Shown: positions 1-8,318 of the stretch, one piece after another
How positions within the stretch are numbered: the stretch's first letter is position 1
How the letters are laid out: each line of letters opens with the position of its first letter
Assembly (NCBI RefSeq): GCF_016405985.1
Contig: NZ_JAEFCF010000002.1
Location: 1 to 64,000 of the forward strand
Reading direction: 5' to 3'
From: Paracoccus sp. IB05
GTDB taxonomy: Bacteria; Pseudomonadota; Alphaproteobacteria; Rhodobacterales; Rhodobacteraceae
DNA length: 64,000 bases
Notes under the pieces: generated by a model
The model's input: only the letters and a program-made list of their open reading frames with translations
The model's database searches: none
Told to the model about the DNA's origin: nothing
Program-made: the position numbers and the translations under genes

Positions 1-11
1 CGCCTCCACCC

Positions 12-1529
12 TCAGCCGCGCTTCATCAGATGCGGCAACAGCGCACCCGAAGCATGCGGCACCACAACCACACCCTTCGCCGAGAGGATCGGCTGCACAT
101 ATTGCAACAGCGGGATCACCAGCGCCTCTTCCGCGATGAACCGGTCCACCGCCTTCCAGCCTGCGATCCGCTTCGCCTCCTCCTTCTCACCCCAGAGCGG
201 GTTGATCATGTCGATCAGATCCTGCCCGTCCCAGACCGAATGCGGGCTCGGCCCGAACATCGCGAACCCCGTCCCCGTCGTCGGGTCGCCGACCGAGTTG
301 CCCCAGTTGTAAAACGCCGCCGGCGCCAGCTGATCGGCCGCGCGCAGCTCGTAATGTTTGGCGATCTCATAGACCTCGATCTCGGCCTCGATCCCCACCC
401 GGCGCCACAGACCCACAATCGCCTGGATCATCTCGTAATCCTTGGGCTTGAAACCCCGCGTCGTCTGAATTTTGAACTTCACCGGACTATCGGTCGAATA
501 GCCCGAGGCGGCGAGCAGTTCGACCGCCTTTTCCGGGCTGTAATCCACGGTGATCGACGGATCATAGGCCTCATATTCCGGCGTCTCCAGCGTGTCGATC
601 TTCACGCCATACCCCGACAGAAGCCGGTCGATGATCGCCTGTTTGTCAATCGCATGCACCGCCGCCTTGCGGACATTCGGATCCAGCATCACATCGATAT
701 CATTGAGGAAAATCATCCCGATATCCGAGATGGGCGTCGCCACGCCGTTCATAGATCCCTTGAGGCGGTCATATTCCTCATAGGGCATTTCCAGCGTGAC
801 ATGGCTGTTGCCGGATTCGATTTCCGCCACCCGCGCCGCCGCATCGGTCACGAATTTGATCGTCACCGTTTTGAACTCGGGCGCGCCGCCCCAATAGGCC
901 TCATTCGCCTTCAGCCGCACAAAGGCGTTGCGCTCGAATTTCTCGACCATATAGGGGCCGGTGCCGATCGGTGCCGCCTCAAATCCTTCGGCGCCTACCT
1001 TTTCGTAATAGGCTTTGGGCAGCACATAGCCGGTCAGGAAATACATCCATTTGAAAATCGTGGGGTCAAACTGCTTCACATCGGCGATGACGCGATTGCC
1101 CTCGACCCGGTGATTTTCCAGCGTGCCCCAGACGAACTGAATCGGGCTGCCGGTTGCCGGATCGGCCACCCGCGCCAGGCTCCAGGCCACATCCTCGGCG
1201 GTGAAATCCGAGCCGTCATGCCATTTGACGCCCTCGCGCACCACCATCCAGATCTGGCTGTAATCCTCGTTCCAGCCCCATTCGGTCAAAAGCCCCGGTG
1301 CCGGTTTCAGATCGGGCTGTTGCAGGATGAACTGGTCGAACACCGACTGGTAAATGCCCTGGATTGTCGGGTTCACCGCACTCGGGCCGGTGGTCGGATC
1401 CCAGCTGGGCAGCGTGACGTTATAGGCGATCACCAGCTCGTCGATCTGCGCCAGCGCGGGCAGGCTGAAGGCGCCGAGTGTGACACTGGCGGCTGAGAGC
1501 TGCAGCAAGGCTCTGCGGTTGAGTTTCAT
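12..1529 (-). CDS. ABC transporter substrate-binding protein, family 5 (peptide/nickel/opine type)
   Basis: 505 aa periplasmic solute-binding protein of the dipeptide/oligopeptide (SBP_bac_5) family. Residues 1-27 form a signal peptide with a twin-arginine pair (RR at 5-6) and an ALA cleavage motif, so Tat export is possible. The mature part shows family features such as the LTEWGWNEDYSQIW and VREGVKWHDGSDFTAEDVAWS segments near residues 80-115. The start is ATG with an AGGGAAA ribosome site. It lies 80 bp downstream of the FAD oxidoreductase on the same strand, so the two may be co-transcribed. The matching permease and ATPase genes are not in the window and may lie beyond the left edge. The substrate cannot be read from sequence; the context suggests an aromatic or amino-acid-derived compound. 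Confidence 0.9.
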   Translation of the reverse strand: MKLNRRALLQLSAASVTLGAFSLPALAQIDELVIAYNVTLPSWDPTTGPSAVNPTIQGIYQSVFDQFILQQPDLKPAPGLLTEWGWNEDYSQIWMVVREGVKWHDGSDFTAEDVAWSLARVADPATGSPIQFVWGTLENHRVEGNRVIADVKQFDPTIFKWMYFLTGYVLPKAYYEKVGAEGFEAAPIGTGPYMVEKFERNAFVRLKANEAYWGGAPEFKTVTIKFVTDAAARVAEIESGNSHVTLEMPYEEYDRLKGSMNGVATPISDIGMIFLNDIDVMLDPNVRKAAVHAIDKQAIIDRLLSGYGVKIDTLETPEYEAYDPSITVDYSPEKAVELLAASGYSTDSPVKFKIQTTRGFKPKDYEMIQAIVGLWRRVGIEAEIEVYEIAKHYELRAADQLAPAAFYNWGNSVGDPTTGTGFAMFGPSPHSVWDGQDLIDMINPLWGEKEEAKRIAGWKAVDRFIAEEALVIPLLQYVQPILSAKGVVVVPHASGALLPHLMKRG

Positions 1530-1609
1530 ATTGTTTCCCTGTCGTTTTTATGTGGATGGGTCAGTGATCGCGCGCCGGTCTGATGCCGGCTTGCCGCGCG
1601 GGACAGTCG

Positions 1610-3175
1610 TTACTTTGCCAGTCTCCTCGCCAGCAGATAGCCGGGCCCCGCGCCGGTGCCGGCCCCGGGCCAGACTGCCGCGCCGGTCAAATGCAGGTTT
1701 TTCAACGGCGTCGAGCCATCGGAATGGCCCCGCGCCGGGCGGAACATGAAGTTTTGCGACATATGGTGGCTGCCACAAACCTGATCGCCGCCGACCAGAT
1801 TCGGGTTCTCCGCCTCCAGATCCAGCGGCGAGACTACACGCTTCCCGAGGATCTTCGCCCGCGTGCCCGGCGCGTAGCGTTCCAGAATATCCAGCGCACG
1901 TTCCGCCATCGGGGCGGTGGCCTCGTCCCAGCTGCGCGCGGTGATCCGGCCCGCCGCATCGCCTTTGATATCGCCCGGCACCATCCGCACCTGCACCCAG
2001 AGGATATGCCTGCCCTCCGGCGCGCGCGACGGGTCCTGACCGGTCGGCTGGCCGACCACCAGGATCGGCTCATCAGGCAAAAGCCCGGCCTGGGCCTGCT
2101 GATAGACCCGCGCCTGCTGATCCAGGCTCGGCGCGAGGTGGATATAGGCGAAACGCTTTAGCTCCTCTCCCGCGGCCCAGTCGGGCAGGCTGTCCATCGC
2201 GAGATGGATCATCATCGTGCCCGGCGCATAGGCGTAGTCAGACATCGCCCTGTCGAAACGCGGCTCGGTCGCACCGGTCAGCCGCAGCAGAGCCTGCGGC
2301 GCCACCCCGGCGATCACCGCTTTTCTCGCTGCAATGCGGCGTCCATCGGCCAGTTCAATGCCGCTCGCCTTGCCATTTTCATGCAGGATACGGCTGACGC
2401 TGGCGCCGCATTCGATGCGCCCGCCCCTTGCCTCAATCGCCGCAACCATCGCCCTGATGATGGTATCCGCACCGCCCTGCCCCAGCATCATCCCGAAATT
2501 TTGTGAAACCATTCCCTCGAGATAGGGAAAAATACCGCCCCCCGCGACATCGGGCGCGTAATCGAGATGCAGCCCCCAGGCCCCCAGAAGCGCCTGCATC
2601 TTTGGCGAGCGGAAGGTCTTTGTCAGAAAGCGGCGCGGCGTCTGCGCCATGAATTGCGCGATGTCGAGACTGCCGCCGATTTTGTTGCGACGCAGCATTT
2701 TAAACATGAAATATGCAATCGCATTGAATTTCATCGGCATTGAAAGGATGCCGCCAATCGCTTCTGCCATTTGCGGAAAGCTCTCGATCAGCTCTGCCCA
2801 GGCCTCGGCATCTGCGGGATCCTCGGCTTTGATCCGCGCGAGGGTTTCGGCGCGGTCCGTGGTCACGCCCAGCCAGCTCCCATCCGGAAAGGCCGAGGCA
2901 AAGGGCTTTGACACCGGCAGAAAGGTGCAGCCATGCCGCGCGAGCTCCTGCCCATACTCCTTATAAAACGCCGATCCGGCGAAGAGATTGAGGTTCATCG
3001 CCGCCCAGTCATGGCGATAGCCCGGCAGGGTATAGTCGCCGGTCTTCACCGCGCCACCAGGGACAGAGGCCTGTTCGAAAAGCCCGACTTTCCAACCCTT
3101 TGCCGCCAGGTGCAAGGCACAGGCAAGGGCGTTATGCCCCGCCCCGATCAGGATCGCATCATAGCTGTCGGACAT
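1610..3175 (-). CDS. CrtI/PYROXD2-like FAD-dependent oxidoreductase
   Basis: 521 aa flavoprotein of the phytoene-desaturase-like superfamily (COG1233). The N-terminal dinucleotide fold has a GAGHNALA motif at 11-18 and the acidic end of beta-2 (FEQ) near 33-35, followed by PGGAV. The C-terminus carries the second FAD-contact motif, rich in Gly (GAGTGAGPGYL). The length matches family members outside carotenoid synthesis, and no carotenoid genes are near. It is about as long as, and clearly related to, the oxidoreductase at 4144, so the two are probably paralogues in one pathway. It is transcribed divergently from the isatin-hydrolase-like gene across a 172-bp promoter region. The reaction is unknown; oxidation of a cyclic or indolic intermediate is an inference from context. 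Confidence 0.85.
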   Translation of the reverse strand: MSDSYDAILIGAGHNALACALHLAAKGWKVGLFEQASVPGGAVKTGDYTLPGYRHDWAAMNLNLFAGSAFYKEYGQELARHGCTFLPVSKPFASAFPDGSWLGVTTDRAETLARIKAEDPADAEAWAELIESFPQMAEAIGGILSMPMKFNAIAYFMFKMLRRNKIGGSLDIAQFMAQTPRRFLTKTFRSPKMQALLGAWGLHLDYAPDVAGGGIFPYLEGMVSQNFGMMLGQGGADTIIRAMVAAIEARGGRIECGASVSRILHENGKASGIELADGRRIAARKAVIAGVAPQALLRLTGATEPRFDRAMSDYAYAPGTMMIHLAMDSLPDWAAGEELKRFAYIHLAPSLDQQARVYQQAQAGLLPDEPILVVGQPTGQDPSRAPEGRHILWVQVRMVPGDIKGDAAGRITARSWDEATAPMAERALDILERYAPGTRAKILGKRVVSPLDLEAENPNLVGGDQVCGSHHMSQNFMFRPARGHSDGSTPLKNLHLTGAAVWPGAGTGAGPGYLLARRLAK

Positions 3176-3187
3176 TTTTCTGATCCC

Positions 3188-3215
3188 TGCGTTTTAAGAT
3201 ATATTTGCAAACGCA
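3188..3215. promoter_or_regulatory. Inverted repeat in divergent promoter (candidate MarR operator)
   Basis: In the 172-bp divergent gap, TGCGTTT at 3188-3194 is mirrored by AAACGCA at 3209-3215. The right half overlaps a perfect 8-bp palindrome, TTTGCAAA, at 3204-3211. The site is AT-rich compared with its surroundings and sits 13 bp upstream of the leftward start codon. A MarR-family gene lies in the rightward operon, so autoregulation and control of both directions is a reasonable guess. Confidence 0.4.
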
Positions 3216-3347
3216 TTTATTTCTGTCTAGCGTGATTCTCACAGGCGCTGAGAAAAGCGTCACGCCGCGCCGGAATGGTCCTGGAACCAAACAGGTGGCG
3301 CGCCGGACACCAATCAAAGACCGCATGGTCAGACAGGGAGAACGGAT

Positions 3348-4139
3348 ATGACCGCAGCCAATGCGCTGATACAGCTTGCGGGTTTGCTGGCTTCGGGCGG
3401 GGTCAGGGTGGTTGACCTGACCGCAACGCTCGGGCCGGAAACGCCGCTTCTGAAACTTCCGCCGACATTCGCGAAAGACACGCCGCCGGTAAAGATCCAC
3501 AAGATCAGCGAATATGACGAGAATGGCCCCTTCTGGGCCTGGAACTGGCTGGAGCTTGGCGAACATTCCGGCACCCATTTCGACGTGCCGCATCACTGGA
3601 TCACCGGGCGCGAAAACCCCGAGGGCTATACCGATACAATCGACGTCCAGCGCCTGATCGCCCCGGTCAATGTGCTGGATTTCAGCGCGGACTGCGCGGC
3701 CGACCCGGATTTCCTGCTGACCATCGACCATGTAAAGGCCTGGGAGGCAGAACATGGCGCGATCCGGGCCGGCGAATGGGTCGTCCTGCGCTCGGACTGG
3801 GATCGGTTTAACCATGACGAGGCGCTTTTCCTGAATGCCAATGAGACCGGCCCCCATACCCCCGGCCCGACCGCTGAAGTGGTGCAATATCTGATCGATA
3901 AGGGCATTGTCGGCTGGGGCAGCCAATGTATCGGCACCGATGCGGGCTGTGCCGGTGGCATGAACCCGCCCTATCCGGCGCATAATCTGCTCCATGCCAA
4001 TAACCGCTTTGGCCTTGCCTCGCTGGTCAATCTCGACAAGTTGCCGGCGAAGGGCGCGATCCTGATTGCAGCTCCTTTGAAAATCAAACAGGGCACCGGC
4101 TCGCCGATCCGTGCGCTGGCGCTGATACCGGGAGGCTGA
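3348..4139 (+). CDS. Cyclase-family metal hydrolase, isatin hydrolase-like
   Basis: 263 aa member of the cyclase/kynurenine-formamidase superfamily (Pfam Cyclase). The metal-binding signature HxGTHxDxPxH is intact, with H73, H77, D79 and H83. The flanks GEHSGTHFDVPHHW and, further on, GPHTPGPT resemble isatin hydrolase (isatin to isatinate) more than KynB-type formamidases, whose motif is usually HTGAHADAP. Both enzyme types open an aromatic amide and lead towards anthranilate. The start is ATG with a good GGGAGAACGG ribosome site. It is first in a tight operon with an FAD oxidoreductase (4 bp gap), MarR and the indolepyruvate oxidoreductase subunits. The exact substrate is inferred; N-formylkynurenine or another cyclic amide remains possible. 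Confidence 0.85.
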   Translation: MTAANALIQLAGLLASGGVRVVDLTATLGPETPLLKLPPTFAKDTPPVKIHKISEYDENGPFWAWNWLELGEHSGTHFDVPHHWITGRENPEGYTDTIDVQRLIAPVNVLDFSADCAADPDFLLTIDHVKAWEAEHGAIRAGEWVVLRSDWDRFNHDEALFLNANETGPHTPGPTAEVVQYLIDKGIVGWGSQCIGTDAGCAGGMNPPYPAHNLLHANNRFGLASLVNLDKLPAKGAILIAAPLKIKQGTGSPIRALALIPGG

Positions 4140-4143
4140 CCCT

Positions 4144-5703
4144 ATGGCCGCTGTCGACCACATCATTATTGGATCCGGGATCAACGGGCTGGTTGCTGCC
4201 AGTCTGCTGGCACTGAAGGGCCGCAAGGTCCTGGTGCTGGAACGCGAAGAGGTCGCGGGCGGGTGCCTGCGCACCACCGAGCTGCATCCCGGTTTCCTGC
4301 ATGATCCGATGGCGGCCACATTCGTTCTGTTCATGACTGGCCCGGCGGGGGCGGCGCTTGGGCCGCATCTGGCGAAACACGGGTTCGACTATTGCCACAC
4401 GCCGCATCCGACGGCGGTGCTGCGCCCGGACGGGCGTGCGCTGGTGCTCTCGACCAATCGCGCAGAGAATGTGGCGGCGCTGAACGCGGCCGCACCCGGA
4501 GACGGCGATGCCTTTGCCGCCGAGGTCGACCGGCTGGCGGCGGATGCGCCGTTCATGTTCGCGATCCTGGGTCAGCCGCTGTGGTCCTGGGCCACGCTGA
4601 AGGTGCTGCTGAAAGAGACCCGCAAACGCGGATTGCGTGGGATTGCGGGCTGGATGGGCCAGCAGCTTGACCCGATGCGCGGCTGGCTTGAGACCACGTT
4701 CAGATCCGAGGAAACCCGTGCGCTGTTTGCCCCCTGGGCGCTGCATTGCGGGCTGACGGTCGAGAATGCCTATTCCGGCGCCATGGGCCGGGTGATCGCC
4801 TTCGCGCTCGAGGCCGCTGGCGCGCCGATCTCGAAAGGCGGCGCGGGCCAGGCGGCGAAGGCTTTCGTCTCGCTGATCGAAGCCAATGGCGGCGAGCTGC
4901 GCTGCAACGCGGATGTTGATGAAATCACCGTGGAAAAGGGCCGGGTGACCGGTGTCAGGCTGAAGGATGGCACGGCGATCCGGGCGAAATCGGTGCTGGC
5001 CTCGGTCGCGCCGGGGCAGCTTTACAACCGGCTGCTGAAGTCTGTGACCCTGCCCGAGGAACAGGCCGCGCTGAAACGCTTCCGCCATGGGCGCGGCGAT
5101 TTCCAGCTGCATTTCGCGCTGGACGGGGTGCCGGAATGGAAGACACCGGGGCTGGATCAGGTGGCGCTGATCCATCTGGCGGAAAGCGTCGATGCGGTGT
5201 CGAAAGCCTCGAACGAAGCGGAACGCGGCCTCTTTCCGGCCAGGCCGACGATCTGCGTCGGCCAGCCCTCGCGACTGGACCCTTCGCGCTGCCCCGAAGG
5301 CAAGGCCGTGCTCTGGTTGCAGATCCCCGATGCGCCAACCGTGATCAAAGGCGATGCGGCGGGCGAGATCCAGGCCCGCGACTGGGACGAGGCGCGCGAG
5401 GCTTTCGCCGACCGCCTCCAGGCCATTCTCGCCAGCCATATCAAGGATTTCGACGGGCTCGTGCTGGCTCGGCGCGCCTATAGCCCGAAAGATCTGGAAC
5501 GGATGAACGTTAACCTTGTCGGCGGCGACCCCTATGGCGGTTCCTGCGCGGTGGATCAGTTCTTCATCTGGCGACCGTTTTACAATGCCACCAATGGCAC
5601 CGGCCCGGTGCGCGGGCTGATCCATATCGGCGCCTCGACCCATCCGGGGCCGGGGCTGGGCGGCGGCTCGGGCTATAATGCCGCAAAGAGGCTGGGCGCA
5701 TGA
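4144..5703 (+). CDS. CrtI/PYROXD2-like FAD-dependent oxidoreductase
   Basis: 519 aa flavoprotein of the phytoene-desaturase-like family. The N-terminal FAD motif is GSGINGLVAAS at 10-20, with the beta-2 acidic end LEREEVAGG at 32-40. The C-terminal FAD motif is GPGLGGGSGYN. It is a second copy of the type found at 1610 on the other strand, sharing internal landmarks such as the GQP...DPSR and LVGGD segments. It is translationally coupled to the downstream MarR gene (ATGA overlap) and begins 4 bp after the cyclase stop. It probably oxidises a catabolic intermediate in the same pathway. A carotenoid role is unlikely because no crt genes are present. Confidence 0.85.
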   Translation: MAAVDHIIIGSGINGLVAASLLALKGRKVLVLEREEVAGGCLRTTELHPGFLHDPMAATFVLFMTGPAGAALGPHLAKHGFDYCHTPHPTAVLRPDGRALVLSTNRAENVAALNAAAPGDGDAFAAEVDRLAADAPFMFAILGQPLWSWATLKVLLKETRKRGLRGIAGWMGQQLDPMRGWLETTFRSEETRALFAPWALHCGLTVENAYSGAMGRVIAFALEAAGAPISKGGAGQAAKAFVSLIEANGGELRCNADVDEITVEKGRVTGVRLKDGTAIRAKSVLASVAPGQLYNRLLKSVTLPEEQAALKRFRHGRGDFQLHFALDGVPEWKTPGLDQVALIHLAESVDAVSKASNEAERGLFPARPTICVGQPSRLDPSRCPEGKAVLWLQIPDAPTVIKGDAAGEIQARDWDEAREAFADRLQAILASHIKDFDGLVLARRAYSPKDLERMNVNLVGGDPYGGSCAVDQFFIWRPFYNATNGTGPVRGLIHIGASTHPGPGLGGGSGYNAAKRLGA

Positions 5704-6173
5704 GCAGTGAACCCCCTGCCCCCGCGCAGCGCCTTGGTCAGATCGGGCTGTCTTCCTTCCCGCCCTATCTGATGAACCGGCTGATGGGCCAGTATAACGG
5801 CATTTTGCGCAGCGAGATGGCCGATATGGGCCTGACCACCGCCAAGATGCGGGCGCTTGGCGTGCTTTCGGTGCTGGACGGCCCGCTGATCCGCGAACTG
5901 GCGGAACTCGCCGTGACCGAACAATCGACCCTGTCACGCGCGCTAGACCAGCTCCAGGCCGAGGGGCTCGTGCGGCGTGAGGCCGATGCGAATGACAGCC
6001 GCGCCACGCGGATCTATTCGACCGATCTCGGCCGCGCCGCGTTTGAACGGATCTGGCCGCATATGGCGCTGGCGACCGAGCGGATGTTTCGCGGCATCTC
6101 GGATGACGAGCGGCATGCTTTCGTCGGCACATTGCAAAAAATGCTGGCCAATATCTGCAAGCAAGAGGTTTAA
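5700..6173 (+). CDS. MarR-family transcriptional regulator
   Basis: 157 aa winged-helix repressor. The central region from about residue 42 (LTTAKMRALGVLSVLDG) through the recognition helix (TEQSTLSRALDQLQAEGLV) and the wing (RREADANDSRATRIYSTDLGR) is typical MarR. The start overlaps the preceding oxidoreductase stop by 4 bp, and the next gene follows after 3 bp, so it sits inside the operon. It most likely senses a ligand of the pathway, perhaps an aryl-CoA ester as for BadR- or HpaR-like MarRs. The inverted repeats at 3188-3215 or 11804-11830 are candidate targets. Confidence 0.9.
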   Translation: MSSEPPAPAQRLGQIGLSSFPPYLMNRLMGQYNGILRSEMADMGLTTAKMRALGVLSVLDGPLIRELAELAVTEQSTLSRALDQLQAEGLVRREADANDSRATRIYSTDLGRAAFERIWPHMALATERMFRGISDDERHAFVGTLQKMLANICKQEV

Positions 6174-6176
6174 GCC

Positions 6177-8318
6177 ATGGCAGAGCGCAGTTTCAAAGCC
6201 GAGGTCGAACATCTGCGCAAGGGCGCGGGCGAGACCTTTACGGGCGAAGGGATCCTTGCGCTGACCAAGGCGCTTCTGGAATCCGGCGTTGGCTATGTCG
6301 GCGGTTATCAGGGCGCGCCGATCTCTCACATGATGGATGTGCTTTCCGATGCCGAAGAGCTGATGGCCGAGCTTGGCATCCGGTTCGAGGCCAATGCGAA
6401 TGAGGCGGGCGCGGCGGCGATGCTGGCGGCCTCGGTGCATTATCCGATCCGGGGCGCGGTCACGTTCAAGGGGCCGGTCGGCGTCAATGTGGCTTCGGAT
6501 GCGCTGGCGAACCTGACGGATTCCGGCGTGAATGGCGGCGCGCTGATCATCGTGGGCGAGGATTACGGCGAAGGGTCCTCGATCATGCAGGAACGCAGCC
6601 ATGCTTTCGCGATGAAATCGCAGATGTGGCTCTTAGATCCTCGCCCGAACCTCCAGGCGATGGTGGATGCGGTGCATTACGGCTTTGACATGTCCGAGGC
6701 GACCAATACGCCGGTCATGATGATCGTCCGGATCCGGTCCTGCCATGTTACCGGCACGTTTGAATGCCGCGACAACAGGCGCCCCGCTTTGACGGTGAAA
6801 GACGCGCTGAAGAACCCGCAGACCGATTTCACCCGGGTTGTGCTGCCGCCCTTCACCTATCTGCATGAGCAGGACAAGATCAACAATCGCTGGCCGGCGG
6901 CTGAGAAATACATCACCGAACACAAGCTGAACGAATTTTTCGGCCCCTCCGGCGGCAAGACCGGGCTGATCGTCCAGGGTGGCATGTATAATGGCGTGAT
7001 CCGGGCCTTGCAGCGCATGGGCCTCGCCGATCTTTACGGCAATACCGAAGTGCCGATCTATTGCCTGAACGTAGCCTATCCGCTGGTCTCATCCGAATTT
7101 CTGGCCTTCTGCGAGGGCAAGGACCATGTCCTTGTCGTCGAAGAGGGCCATCCGGAATTCATGGAGCAGCAGCTCTCGACCTATCTTTACCGCGCCGGGT
7201 CTTCGGTCAAACTCCATGGCAAGGGCATCCTGCCGATGGGGGGCGAATATACCGGCCAGGTCATGCTCGACAGCCTGACGGCCTTTCTGAAGATCGCGGC
7301 GCCCGGGATGCTGCCCGCGACGGTTCGCGCGCCCAATGAAGACAAACCGCAGCTGCCCGATCTGACCAAAGTGGTGCCGATGCGCCCGCCGGGATTCTGC
7401 ACCGGCTGCCCCGAACGCCCGATTTTTGCCGCGCTGAAAATGGTGCAGCAGGAACGCGGCAAGCATCAGATCACCGCCGATATTGGCTGCCACCTGTTCG
7501 GCGCGATGCCGCCCTTTTACGTCGGCGGTGCCACGATGGGTTACGGGCTTGGCCCGGCGGCCAATGCGGCCTTTGACGGCGGTGGCGAGCGGCGGCCGAT
7601 CTCGATCATCGGGGATGGAGGCTTCTGGCATAACGGGCTGAACAGCTCGATCGGCAATATGGTGTTCAACAAATCCGATGGCCTCGTGGTGGTGGTCGAC
7701 AATTACTATTCGGCGGCCACCGGCGGCCAGGATGTGATGTCCTCGCGGGCGGTAAACGACACCAAGGCGACCAACAATCCGATCTCGCAGGCGGTGAAGG
7801 GGATCGGCGTGACATGGGTGCGCCAGATTGACCACACCTATGATGTGCCGAAGCTGAAAGCCACGATCACCGAGGCCCTGACCACGCCGGAAAAAGGGCC
7901 GAAGGTCATCGTCGCCTCGTCGGAATGCATGCTGAACAAGCAGCGCCGCGAGCGGCCTTTGAAAGCCAAAGCAATCAAAGAGGGCCGCCGGGTCGAAGCG
8001 CCGCGCTTTGGCGTGGATGAGACGGTCTGCACCGGCGATCACGCCTGTATGCGGCTTTCGGGCTGCCCCTCGCTGGGGTTGAAACATACCAGCGACCCGC
8101 TGCGCGACGATCCGGTGGCCTGGATCGACCAGACCTGTGTCGGCTGCGGCAATTGCGGCGAGGTGGCCGATGCGGCGGTGCTCTGCCCCAGTTTCTACCG
8201 CGCCGATGTGGTCCATAATCCGACCGGGTTCGAGAAATGGCGGGCCGGGCTGCGCGCCCGCCTGATCTCCTGGCTCGCGCGGCGCCGCGCCGCCCGCAGG
8301 CTGGAGTTCCCGGTATGA
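6177..8318 (+). CDS. iorA: Indolepyruvate:ferredoxin oxidoreductase, alpha subunit (IorA-like)
   Basis: 713 aa thiamine-diphosphate enzyme subunit that decarboxylates an aryl-pyruvate oxidatively to its acyl-CoA. Domains in order: pyrimidine-binding domain (about 15-200), transketolase C-like linker, the IorA hallmark CTGCPERP near 408, a TPP motif GDGGFWHNG near 479, and a C-terminal ferredoxin-like segment. The last carries Cys clusters at about 618 (CTGDHAC) and 654 (CVGCGNCG) for 4Fe-4S centres. The size fits proteobacterial IorA. It is coupled to the beta subunit by an ATGA overlap. Archaeal IorAB acts on indole-3-pyruvate, and related enzymes take phenylpyruvate. Next to a CoA-linked aromatic route, indole-3-pyruvate or another aryl-2-oxoacid is the likely substrate (inference). 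Confidence 0.88.
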   Translation: MAERSFKAEVEHLRKGAGETFTGEGILALTKALLESGVGYVGGYQGAPISHMMDVLSDAEELMAELGIRFEANANEAGAAAMLAASVHYPIRGAVTFKGPVGVNVASDALANLTDSGVNGGALIIVGEDYGEGSSIMQERSHAFAMKSQMWLLDPRPNLQAMVDAVHYGFDMSEATNTPVMMIVRIRSCHVTGTFECRDNRRPALTVKDALKNPQTDFTRVVLPPFTYLHEQDKINNRWPAAEKYITEHKLNEFFGPSGGKTGLIVQGGMYNGVIRALQRMGLADLYGNTEVPIYCLNVAYPLVSSEFLAFCEGKDHVLVVEEGHPEFMEQQLSTYLYRAGSSVKLHGKGILPMGGEYTGQVMLDSLTAFLKIAAPGMLPATVRAPNEDKPQLPDLTKVVPMRPPGFCTGCPERPIFAALKMVQQERGKHQITADIGCHLFGAMPPFYVGGATMGYGLGPAANAAFDGGGERRPISIIGDGGFWHNGLNSSIGNMVFNKSDGLVVVVDNYYSAATGGQDVMSSRAVNDTKATNNPISQAVKGIGVTWVRQIDHTYDVPKLKATITEALTTPEKGPKVIVASSECMLNKQRRERPLKAKAIKEGRRVEAPRFGVDETVCTGDHACMRLSGCPSLGLKHTSDPLRDDPVAWIDQTCVGCGNCGEVADAAVLCPSFYRADVVHNPTGFEKWRAGLRARLISWLARRRAARRLEFPV

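Noticed and set aside
30-1496. Long open frame antisense to the ABC binding-protein gene, and similar long antisense frames elsewhere (for example 4084-6132, 11247-11879, 18619-20457)
   Set aside because: They lack family motifs and have the composition expected of shadows of GC-rich genes on the other strand.
1610-5703. Carotenoid biosynthesis by the CrtI-like genes
   Set aside because: No crtB, crtE or other crt genes are near, and the setting is aromatic catabolism.
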